DNA of 64,000 bases from Chryseobacterium indologenes (GTDB lineage: Bacteria; Bacteroidota; Bacteroidia; Flavobacteriales; Weeksellaceae). Made by a program: the position numbers and the translations under genes. Location: assembly GCA_001013295.1 (NCBI GenBank), contig LAZY01000099.1, positions 1 to 64,000 on the forward strand. The letters are read 5' to 3'. Of this stretch, positions 25,199-32,641 are shown piece after piece (position 1 is the stretch's first letter; each line of letters starts with the position of its first letter). The notes under the pieces were generated by a model. The model was not told the DNA's origin. It was given only the letters and a program-made list of their open reading frames with translations, and did not search any database.

Positions 25199-26614
25199 AT
25201 GTCTAAAGATGTTCTGTACCTTAAAATAGCCAATTCCGTCACCGAGCAGATCAAAAGCGAAACACTGCAGTCCGGCGAGAGGCTGCCTTCTCTAAGAAGC
25301 GCCCAGAAGCTCTATAATGTGAGCCTGAATACCGTAAAGCAGGCCTACATGGAACTAGAAAGTCGTTCTCTGGTAGAGTCAAGGCCCAAATACGGATATT
25401 ATGTAAGCCAGACTTCCCAACGCAAACTGGCATTGCCTTCTGTGGCCCAAATGAAACTGTCGGAAAAGAAAAATACCCCGCAGGACCTTATTGATAAAGT
25501 ATTCGGAACGATTGAAGGGACGGATATTACACAATTTGCCTTGGGAATTCCGGGAAAAAGCCTTCTTCCGGTAGCCAAGATGAAAAAATGTATGATTGAT
25601 GTCATGAAGCGGAAAAGCGACAGCGGTACCAATTATGAACCGGTACAGGGAAGCGAAGTGCTTCGTCGTGAAATTGCCAAATGGTCTATTGTGATGGAGG
25701 GCAAGATAACCGAAGATGATCTGGTGATTACTTCCGGTGCCATGAATGCCGTTTATAATTGCTTAATGGCAGTTACCCAACCCGGCGATTGGGTAGCGGT
25801 GGAAAGCCCGGTCTATTTTGGGATGCTTCAGGCAATTCAGCTGTTGGGATTAAAAGCAGTAGAAATTCCCACCCATCCTATTTATGGAGTAGATCTGGAT
25901 GCCTTAAAGAAAGTATTGCCGAAGCTTTCCGCATGTTGTTTTGTAACGAATTTTAATAATCCGCTGGGTTTCCAGATGCCGGATGAAAATAAAAAAGAGC
26001 TGGTAAGATTGATCACGGAATACAATGTTCCTCTGATTGAAGATGATGTATACGGGAATATTTATTTTGGTGCAGAAAGACCGAAGCCCTGCAAATATTA
26101 TGATGAAGCTGATCTTGTGATGTGGGCAGGCTCTGTTTCAAAAACGCTGGCTCCCGGATTCAGAGTGGGCTGGGTGGCTCCCGGGAAATTTAAAGATAAG
26201 ATCATCCGTCAGAAACTGGTTCAGACGGTGAGCGGTCCGTCTTTATTTTCTGATGTGATTGCAGATTTCCTTGCACATGGTCGATACGATCACCACCTGA
26301 GAATGTTCAGGAAGAAGCTGTACGCCAATTATCTTCAGATCCAGAAAGCAGTGAATCAATACTTTCCGGATAATACCAAAGTTTCGGAACCCAAAGGTGG
26401 TTTTATGCTCTGGCTGGAGCTGGATAAAAGAATCTGCACAGAAGATCTCTACGATGTGGCACTGGACCAGAAAGTAAACTTTGCGCCCGGAAGAATGTTT
26501 TCACAATATAATCAGTACCAGAATTGTATGCGGCTTAATTATGCTCTGGAATGGACAGACCGTGTGGAAAGTGATCTTGAAAAACTGGGCAAACTGATTA
26601 AAAACAGAATATAA
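25199..26614 (+). CDS. MocR/GntR-type regulator with aminotransferase domain
   Basis: This is a fusion of a GntR winged helix (about residues 5-75: GERLPSLRSAQKLYNVSLNT) to a class I aminotransferase-like PLP domain (about 95-470). The PLP site is visible: NNPLG and DDVYG in the small motifs, and the Schiff-base lysine in GSVSKTLAPGFRVGW. MocR proteins sense PLP or amino compounds and control vitamin B6 or amino-acid genes; some keep transaminase activity. No pdx genes are adjacent. The downstream GNAT gene starts 15 nt later, so they are co-transcribed. The 471-aa length is normal for the family. Confidence 0.88.
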   Translation: MSKDVLYLKIANSVTEQIKSETLQSGERLPSLRSAQKLYNVSLNTVKQAYMELESRSLVESRPKYGYYVSQTSQRKLALPSVAQMKLSEKKNTPQDLIDKVFGTIEGTDITQFALGIPGKSLLPVAKMKKCMIDVMKRKSDSGTNYEPVQGSEVLRREIAKWSIVMEGKITEDDLVITSGAMNAVYNCLMAVTQPGDWVAVESPVYFGMLQAIQLLGLKAVEIPTHPIYGVDLDALKKVLPKLSACCFVTNFNNPLGFQMPDENKKELVRLITEYNVPLIEDDVYGNIYFGAERPKPCKYYDEADLVMWAGSVSKTLAPGFRVGWVAPGKFKDKIIRQKLVQTVSGPSLFSDVIADFLAHGRYDHHLRMFRKKLYANYLQIQKAVNQYFPDNTKVSEPKGGFMLWLELDKRICTEDLYDVALDQKVNFAPGRMFSQYNQYQNCMRLNYALEWTDRVESDLEKLGKLIKNRI

Positions 26615-26629
26615 CAAAACCTTATAGCG

Positions 26630-27115
26630 ATGAATGATACTAAAGATGAAGTAAAAATAGTGACATACGAGCCTCAGTATAAAGAAGCTTTTAAAACGTT
26701 AAATGAAGAATGGATCAAAACATTCTTTGTAATGGAAGCAAGCGATTATAAACTGCTGGAGCATCCCGAAGAAGAGATTTTAAATAAAGGTGGGCATATT
26801 GTTTTTGCCTTACTGAATGGTGAAGCTGTAGGAACATGTGCTTTAATGAAGTCAGAACATGAGCCTTTTGTGTATGAACTGGCAAAAATGGCGGTGAGTC
26901 CTAAGGCACAGGGAAAGAAGATCGGGTATCTGCTGGGTAATACACTGGTGGATCTGGCAAAAGATCTGAAAGCAGAAAAAATAGTTCTGGAGACCAATTC
27001 AGCATTAGTTCCGGCCATAAAACTGTATGAAAAACTGGGCTTCATACACATTCCTATTACAGATGCAGGGTATGACCGTGTTGATGTGCAAATGCAATTG
27101 AATATCAATAGGTAA
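26630..27115 (+). CDS. GNAT-family N-acetyltransferase
   Basis: This is a 161-aa GNAT acetyltransferase. The acetyl-CoA site is seen as MAVSPKAQGKKIGYLLGNTL (motif A, Q/R-x-x-G-x-G/A type), preceded by the beta strand ELAKMAVS. The C-terminal motif B is VPAIKLYEKLGFIHIP. The substrate cannot be told from sequence. It is translationally linked to the MocR gene (15 nt) and ends before a two-sided terminator facing the phosphodiesterase gene. Confidence 0.85.
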   Translation: MNDTKDEVKIVTYEPQYKEAFKTLNEEWIKTFFVMEASDYKLLEHPEEEILNKGGHIVFALLNGEAVGTCALMKSEHEPFVYELAKMAVSPKAQGKKIGYLLGNTLVDLAKDLKAEKIVLETNSALVPAIKLYEKLGFIHIPITDAGYDRVDVQMQLNINR

Positions 27116-27125
27116 GCATAAAAAA

Positions 27126-27164
27126 GATATTAGAACTCGGATAGAAAATCCTTGTTCTAATATC
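27126..27164. terminator. Bidirectional terminator between convergent genes
   Basis: GATATTAGAAC (27126-27136) and GTTCTAATATC (27154-27164) form a perfect 11-bp stem. An A-run precedes it and another follows, so it can act as a terminator on both strands for the GNAT and phosphodiesterase genes. Confidence 0.8.
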
Positions 27165-27193
27165 AAAAAAATTAATCTAATTGCTTTACTGTT

Positions 27194-29047
27194 TTATCTT
27201 TTAATAAAAGTCTTGGTCAGAGACTTTTGGGTTCCGTTGATTTTAAGGAAATATGTTCCGCCCGTAAGACTTTCAATATTGAGTTTTTCATCGTAGTATC
27301 CGGTTGAAGATTTCAGATGATGTGTTGAAATAAGAGCGCCTCTTGCATCAATAATATCAACTTTAATGGCTTTATCTTCAGATTTGTACTGAATGCCAAT
27401 GTTGGTAGACGCAGGATTGGGAAATAATTTAAAATGATCAGCGGTAGTCTTTATTTCTTTTGTGGCTAATGTTTCATTGGAACAGGCCGGAATTCTGTTG
27501 ACCCCGTCTATTCCCCATGAAGACTGTACCGGGATACAAAGCCAGTTCAATACGGTAGGAAAGTGGTCGGTTTCCCTTGTCGTTGAGGTATAATCATAAA
27601 CTTTAAAATTATGAGTTGTATTGGAATTGTAAGCAGGAGCTCCTGTAACGGTCATATGGTTGGCATTAGGACTTGAATCTGCCAGGGTATTTCCGGAAGT
27701 TTCATTACATTTCCAGTTAGCCAGTAACTGAGCATAATAAGGATGTGAGGGGGTAATATCCTGGTTAGCCCAGTTGACAATCACATCATTAGGAAGAGCC
27801 GATTTCCATATTCTGATATCTTTGTAAGAGGCTGCCAGATTGAGGCTATACGTATTTGTTCCATCCTGATTTAAGGTCAAAGGAAGTCCGGAATCAATAT
27901 TTCCAATACCGTTCATTTTGGCAAAAGTTACCGGAACGCCATCTTCATAAAGCGTTACAAGGCCATCTCTGTCGAAGCTGGCAGCAATATGCTTCCATTT
28001 ATTGGTTTCTACCTTTCCGCCTGTAAGGTCAATTCTATTGGTTCCGTCACCGATATTCATCTTGAAGGTCTGCCCGGAATATCCTGAGAAAATGATTCCC
28101 TTATTTTTTCCGTTCGCCCAGTTTTTATTGCCAAGCATTACAGGATCACTGCTATAAGAAGCATTCGGTTTTACCCAAAATTCAATGGTAAAATCCTGGT
28201 TGGCTCCAAAATTAAAAGGCGTCAGATTGGCCGGTTTAGCATAAGTTCCTGCTGGAAAGTTCAGCTGATTGAATGTTTTGTTGGATTCCAGCACCGTTTT
28301 GCTGATCTGCTGAGGAGTAAACCCCGGATTGGAATACACGGTAAAAATATTTCTTTCCGAAAGAGCGCCTCCGCCATGAGACGTTTCTACCGCTCCGTGA
28401 TCGGTTGTCAATACTACCAGCCAGTCTTCATTATTATAGGAAGCTCTGTTTTTCATGGCAGCAACAATCTCCCCGATAAAAGAATCTGTAGTCTGGATCG
28501 AAGAAACATATTGTGGAATACTTGATGAGAACCCATAAGAATGACCTGCATGATCCACATCATCGAAGTCTACAAAAAGAATATCGGGATTATCATTCTG
28601 CAAAGCACTTACAGCTGCATTTTTCACTGCAAGATCCGTTGCAAGATTGGTTTTTACATCCGCATTCTGTACAATTTTATCATTGATCGGAGCCCAGTGA
28701 GCCAGAGAAATAGTTCTTAAGTTTGGATTAAAAGTTTCTGCTCTTGATAGAAAATCCGGATAATTGATATAATTCGGGTTGGTGAAATTATTGTCCTGAA
28801 CATTGTGCTTCGTATGCCATACACCCGTAAGCATCGTGCTCCAGCCGTTTCCGCTCCAGGTAGTCGCAGCGCAAAGTCCGTCGAGAGAGTAAATAGACTG
28901 ACTGATGAGGTTCTCGATGTTCGGGGTAGGAGTAGACATCATTACGTCTGCACGACATCCGTCAATACCGATAAATAAAACTTTTTTGGTCTGAGCTCCA
29001 AGGAACCAGCTCATTACAACAGCCATTGAGAATAGTTTTGTTTTCAT
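27194..29047 (-). CDS. Secreted alkaline-phosphatase-superfamily phosphodiesterase with LamG and T9SS tail
   Basis: This exported hydrolase is of the nucleotide pyrophosphatase/phosphodiesterase type. It has a signal peptide (1-18). The catalytic domain runs to about residue 255 with metal ligands in IGIDGCRAD (Asp29), a Thr nucleophile region (CAATTWSGNGWSTML), DDVDHAGHSYG and TTDHGA. A concanavalin/LamG-like domain (about 270-470: FTIEFWVKPNAS; WKHIAASFDRDGLVTLYEDG) may bind glycans. The C-terminus (LFPNPASTNIGI, then GGTYFLKI) is a type IX secretion sorting domain, so the enzyme is surface-bound or released. Phosphonoacetate hydrolase belongs to this superfamily, which may explain its place beside the phosphonate genes; the actual substrate is unknown. 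Confidence 0.85.
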   Translation of the reverse strand: MKTKLFSMAVVMSWFLGAQTKKVLFIGIDGCRADVMMSTPTPNIENLISQSIYSLDGLCAATTWSGNGWSTMLTGVWHTKHNVQDNNFTNPNYINYPDFLSRAETFNPNLRTISLAHWAPINDKIVQNADVKTNLATDLAVKNAAVSALQNDNPDILFVDFDDVDHAGHSYGFSSSIPQYVSSIQTTDSFIGEIVAAMKNRASYNNEDWLVVLTTDHGAVETSHGGGALSERNIFTVYSNPGFTPQQISKTVLESNKTFNQLNFPAGTYAKPANLTPFNFGANQDFTIEFWVKPNASYSSDPVMLGNKNWANGKNKGIIFSGYSGQTFKMNIGDGTNRIDLTGGKVETNKWKHIAASFDRDGLVTLYEDGVPVTFAKMNGIGNIDSGLPLTLNQDGTNTYSLNLAASYKDIRIWKSALPNDVIVNWANQDITPSHPYYAQLLANWKCNETSGNTLADSSPNANHMTVTGAPAYNSNTTHNFKVYDYTSTTRETDHFPTVLNWLCIPVQSSWGIDGVNRIPACSNETLATKEIKTTADHFKLFPNPASTNIGIQYKSEDKAIKVDIIDARGALISTHHLKSSTGYYDEKLNIESLTGGTYFLKINGTQKSLTKTFIKR

Positions 29048-29074
29048 GGGAAAGGGGTTTTAGAAAATAGAAAA

Positions 29075-29131
29075 GTTTACAAATAGTAATTTATTTTTAA
29101 TTATTGTAAAATTAGTTTACTATTTGTAAAC
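29075..29131 (-). promoter_or_regulatory. 15-bp inverted repeat upstream of the phosphodiesterase gene
   Basis: GTTTACAAATAGTAA (29075-29089) and its exact complement (29117-29131) are separated by 27 bp, starting 28 bp upstream of the start codon. The core GTTTACAAATA also occurs at 35759-35769 (minus sense) and 37756-37766. It is a candidate operator, perhaps for the XRE-cupin protein encoded at 36186. Confidence 0.55.
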
Positions 29132-29324
29132 ATGTGTAAACGGAAGATTAATTAATTGATAATTAAAAAGTTTCTGTAAATGAGAATAGTAGAACCACAA
29201 AAGTCACAAAAGAGTAAAAAATACTTTAGTTATTTTTAAGAAACGACTAAGTATCTTAAAAGAGCACCTAAACTTCATGAAAATCTGCTGTTTTCGAGAA
29301 AGCTCCAACCGAAGGACCTACATT

Positions 29325-29361
29325 CCCCTCCTCTGGAGGGGTGTCAAATCTCCGATTTGAC
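29325..29361. repeat. Twin-hairpin REP-like element
   Basis: Two perfect hairpins sit side by side: CCCCTCC-TCT-GGAGGGG (29325-29341) and GTCAAATC-TCC-GATTTGAC (29343-29361). They are flanked by GACC (from 29316) and GGTC (to 29370), which could close an outer stem. The GC-rich, doubly palindromic form is typical of dispersed intergenic repeats. Confidence 0.7.
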
Positions 29362-29486
29362 GGGGTGGTCAAAAAAAGCACAAACGTCTCAAGTACCCAT
29401 CATAGGATCATCATGAAAACATTTGTGCATCAAGTATTTAAAAAAAAAATGAGGCTGAATTAATAATTCAGGGTGAAAAGAAGTTG

Positions 29487-30155
29487 TTAAAGAATACCTT
29501 CAGCCTCAGAGATCGTGTTTAAGATATAATCAGGTTCAGCTTTCTCGAGTTCTTCTCTGTTCTGGGCTCCGGAAAGTACGGCAATCGTCAGTCCGCAGCC
29601 TGCATTTTTTCCTTCTTCAATATCGATCACGGAATCTCCGGCTTTTAGAACCTTACGGGCTTCTGTGATGTTGAACTTCTTCATCGCAAGATGGATCATT
29701 TCCGGGCTCGGACGGCTTTCTGAAACATCATCTGCCGTGATCAAAGCATCAAAATGGATATTTTCTTTCCAGTTCAGTTTATTTAAAAGCTGATGGGCGA
29801 TTTCCGAAGTATAACCGGTATTTAAAACTATTTTTTTATGTTGAGCCTTCATCTTCAGAAGAAAATCTTCCGTTCCGTAGATAGGTCTTACATCCAGATT
29901 CTGATACGATTCTTTGAGCTGGTCTGAAAAATTTTCAAAAATGGTAGGAGCATCTTCCTCTTTGCCATTAATCTCTTTCAGCAGGCTGGTGATCGCTTCC
30001 AGCTTTTCCATTCCGGCGCAGGTGGATAATACTTTGTCAAGACTTACTTCGTAGCCGTAATCATTCACAGCATCCGTAAGGGTTTTATAAACTACATTAT
30101 CCTCATCAATTGTTGTTCCGGCCATATCCAGAACCAGTAATTCTATATTTTTCAT
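29487..30155 (-). CDS. Phosphonatase-like HAD hydrolase
   Basis: This HAD-superfamily enzyme is close to phosphonoacetaldehyde hydrolase (PhnX), which splits the C-P bond to give acetaldehyde and phosphate. It shows the phosphonatase form of motif I, LDMAGTT, with nucleophile Asp10 and Ala in place of the usual second Asp. The cap-domain lysine that forms the Schiff base aligns with Lys51 in GMEKLEAI. NTGYTSE, SRPSPEM and GDSVIDIEEGKNAG match PhnX motifs. At 222 aa it is shorter than PhnX (about 270 aa). It is the last gene of a four-gene operon, 6 nt after the FAD oxidoreductase, whose product it may use. Confidence 0.82.
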   Translation of the reverse strand: MKNIELLVLDMAGTTIDEDNVVYKTLTDAVNDYGYEVSLDKVLSTCAGMEKLEAITSLLKEINGKEEDAPTIFENFSDQLKESYQNLDVRPIYGTEDFLLKMKAQHKKIVLNTGYTSEIAHQLLNKLNWKENIHFDALITADDVSESRPSPEMIHLAMKKFNITEARKVLKAGDSVIDIEEGKNAGCGLTIAVLSGAQNREELEKAEPDYILNTISEAEGIL

Positions 30156-30161
30156 TTCAGT

Positions 30162-31316
30162 TTATGCGTATATTTTTTCAATATTAAATTGAGAGAAGCC
30201 ACCGCTTCCCGTCATTCCTTTTCCTCCGATTCCCGTTACAATGTGAATATTGGCTGATGGGCTGTGCTCAAAAATGTCTTTTGTTTTGCACTGGGAATAA
30301 ACCCCGAACCACCTTCTCTGGATTTCATAAGTAGGAAGATCAATAATTTTCTTGGCTTCATGGATCATGAATTCATCAATCTCCATATTCAGATCATACC
30401 CAAGATCATCAGCGTTTCTGGCATCGGCATATTCATGAGAATCACCCAGAATCACCGAACCGTCAAGAGCTTGTTTGAATAAAATGTGAACCCCATATTT
30501 CTTTTCAAATGAATGAGGATCTTCCAATGCCTTGATCTGTTGGAAAGAAGGACATTCACTGAACGATTCATATCTTCTGATTGAAAGGCCGGTAAGAATA
30601 TTTCCCTGAAGAGAATAAATCCCTTGTGGTTTGGTCTGAAGCATCTGAAGTTTGCTCACTTCCAGATCACTTTCATTGAATACGGTTGGATATAAAGTTT
30701 TAAACTCATGACCGCCGCAGATTATAATTTTAGAAGCATGAAATTCCGTTCCGTCTGCCGTGACAGCTGTACATTTCTGATCATCTTCATGGGTTTCCAG
30801 AACAGTGGTGTTGTAAAAGATCTGAAGTCCCATTTTTTCCTGTAGCAGCTTATGGAGTTTTACAATCATATCTGCAGAATCTACGGAGAGTTCCTGAGGG
30901 AAGAACAGACCTCCTTTACAGTAATCGGAACGCAGCCCGTCAAACTTCTTGATGCAGTCGTTCTTTGATAATAAAACAGATTCATAATCATTGTTTGTAT
31001 TGATTTCGTACAGCTCTTCGATCAGTTGTAGCTCTTCATCATTGGAAGCGATGTATACGGATCCGTTTTTTCTGATGGTAAGATCAGCCTGAGTATGAAG
31101 TTCATTATATATTGCGAGACTTTCTCTCCCGAAATTCTGCCATTTAAGATCCATTCCGGAGGGAACTACCTGCCCGAAATTTCTAACGGTAGCGCCCTGA
31201 GGAACAGAATTTCTCTCCAATAAAGCTACCTTAAGATTTTTCTTCAGCGCATGATATGCATGGAATGTTCCTAAAATTCCACCCCCTACAACGAGTAAAT
31301 CAAATTTTGTGGTCAT
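30162..31316 (-). CDS. FAD-dependent oxidoreductase linked to phosphonate catabolism
   Basis: This 384-aa flavoenzyme of the D-amino-acid-oxidase/glycine-oxidase fold has an N-terminal FAD-binding loop VVGGGILGTFHAY (G11-x-G-x-x-G16), the AMP-ribose acid in VALLERN, and a C-terminal flavin loop TGIGGKGMTGSGGF. The family is regularly found beside phosphonatase-like hydrolases and is proposed to oxidise an aminophosphonate amine, giving phosphonoacetaldehyde. That fits the order here: receptor, importer, oxidase, C-P hydrolase. No PhnW transaminase is seen in the window, so this protein would replace it. The exact substrate (2-aminoethylphosphonate or an N-alkyl form) is not certain. Confidence 0.8.
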   Translation of the reverse strand: MTTKFDLLVVGGGILGTFHAYHALKKNLKVALLERNSVPQGATVRNFGQVVPSGMDLKWQNFGRESLAIYNELHTQADLTIRKNGSVYIASNDEELQLIEELYEINTNNDYESVLLSKNDCIKKFDGLRSDYCKGGLFFPQELSVDSADMIVKLHKLLQEKMGLQIFYNTTVLETHEDDQKCTAVTADGTEFHASKIIICGGHEFKTLYPTVFNESDLEVSKLQMLQTKPQGIYSLQGNILTGLSIRRYESFSECPSFQQIKALEDPHSFEKKYGVHILFKQALDGSVILGDSHEYADARNADDLGYDLNMEIDEFMIHEAKKIIDLPTYEIQRRWFGVYSQCKTKDIFEHSPSANIHIVTGIGGKGMTGSGGFSQFNIEKIYA

Positions 31317-31327
31317 AGTACTATTAT

Positions 31328-32632
31328 TTATAAAATTTTCGAAGTATCGAAATTGATGAATTGATTAGAGTTTGAGTTTGATTTCGGCTTTGATTTTTTT
31401 CTGAAAGCCAGAAAAGCGATCACCGAAAGCATGAATACAGAGAATGTGATAATATAATTTAGTTCAATATAAAAGGTAAGCCATGAAGTCTGTGCCTCAC
31501 CAAAGTTCTTGTACAGCAGGATCAGTACGCTTCCCAGATAACCGAATGAATCTACAATATAGATCAGGAATCCTACATTACCCCTGATCTCAAAAGCGGC
31601 AATCATCCGGTCAAAATAAATTCCGTTAAAAGGAATATAGCAGATGTACATTCCAAAACCTGAAACTGTCATCCATAAAAACGGCGATAATAAATCCTGC
31701 TGGAATAAATAAGTAGAAAGTCCTACCGTGATAATTCCGGCAAAAAGGATGTAATGATAATAGGCAAAAGCTTTCTTATTGTTTTTCACCTTGACCATAA
31801 AGCTTAAGATCACCAACACCATGACGGCGATAGGAATTTCTGTTAAGGTGAAAATAGAACTGTCAAAAGTAAAATGCAGTCCGTCCCAGATCTCACGGTT
31901 GAAATTGTCCCTGAAATCCCTCAGAACCGTCAGGCAAACATAAAGGAAGATGATACAGACGATCGGGATAAAGAACTGTTGAACCAGTGCTTTTCTTTCA
32001 GCACCATTCAAAGGCTGGCGCTTGTTTTTAAGCAAAATATCTTCTTCCGTAGGCTTGGGAATTCTTTCCAAAAGGATCCCGAAAAAGATCAAAGGAACAA
32101 TAAAGACAAGTCCGGCTGAAAAAGGCATCCAGAATTCCGAGATAGGAAAAGTATCCATCAGAAACTTTCCTACAGACTTTGTAAATCCTGAAGAAACTAC
32201 AAAGCTTGAACATAAGAATAACCCGATAATCTCCGTGGTCTTCCGTCCTTCAATATAAGAGAAAACAATGCCCCAGATCATTCCCAGCGGAATCCCGTTG
32301 ATGAACATAAACAGAATGTTGTAAGGAGCAGGAACCACCGCAAATCCTAGCAGAGCAAGTTCAGCGATAGCAATGAAAGTGAACAAATAAGTAATTCTTT
32401 TTTTAGGTTTCAGTTCGGAAATAAATTGGATCCCGATGAATTTGGAAACAAAATATCCGATAGCCTGAGCAATGATAATCAGAATCTTATAATCCACTCC
32501 AAAATAGGAAAGTCCTTCAAAAGAAGCTACGGTAAAAGGTTTCCTGAAACCGTACATGCAGAAGTAGACACCGAAAGCGGCAAAAGCGGCCTTCAGTGTT
32601 ACTAATGTTTTTTTATTAATGGTTATGGCCAT
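31328..32632 (-). CDS. MFS-type transporter (DUF5690-like)
   Basis: This is a 434-aa integral membrane protein of the major facilitator type with about 12 helices. The first helix block contains YFCMYGFRKPFTVASF, reminiscent of the organophosphate transporter group (GlpT/UhpT: YxxRKPF). The cytoplasmic middle loop (PKPTEEDILLKNKRQPLNG) is basic. It is likely the inner-membrane importer of the phosphonate or its derivative, sitting between the TonB receptor (9 nt) and the FAD enzyme (11 nt). DUF5690 is the probable family name; the substrate is inferred from neighbours only. Confidence 0.78.
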   Translation of the reverse strand: MAITINKKTLVTLKAAFAAFGVYFCMYGFRKPFTVASFEGLSYFGVDYKILIIIAQAIGYFVSKFIGIQFISELKPKKRITYLFTFIAIAELALLGFAVVPAPYNILFMFINGIPLGMIWGIVFSYIEGRKTTEIIGLFLCSSFVVSSGFTKSVGKFLMDTFPISEFWMPFSAGLVFIVPLIFFGILLERIPKPTEEDILLKNKRQPLNGAERKALVQQFFIPIVCIIFLYVCLTVLRDFRDNFNREIWDGLHFTFDSSIFTLTEIPIAVMVLVILSFMVKVKNNKKAFAYYHYILFAGIITVGLSTYLFQQDLLSPFLWMTVSGFGMYICYIPFNGIYFDRMIAAFEIRGNVGFLIYIVDSFGYLGSVLILLYKNFGEAQTSWLTFYIELNYIITFSVFMLSVIAFLAFRKKSKPKSNSNSNQFINFDTSKIL

Positions 32633-32641
32633 GATGATGGT

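Larger units (their letters stand above)
29048..29486. other. 439-bp non-coding region with operator-like and REP-like repeats
   Basis: No gene is seen. The right-hand part near 29075-29131 has the 15-bp inverted repeat listed below. The middle is AT-rich. The stretch 29325-29361 is a double hairpin of a REP type. The remainder up to the HAD gene shows nothing recognisable. Confidence 0.6.
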
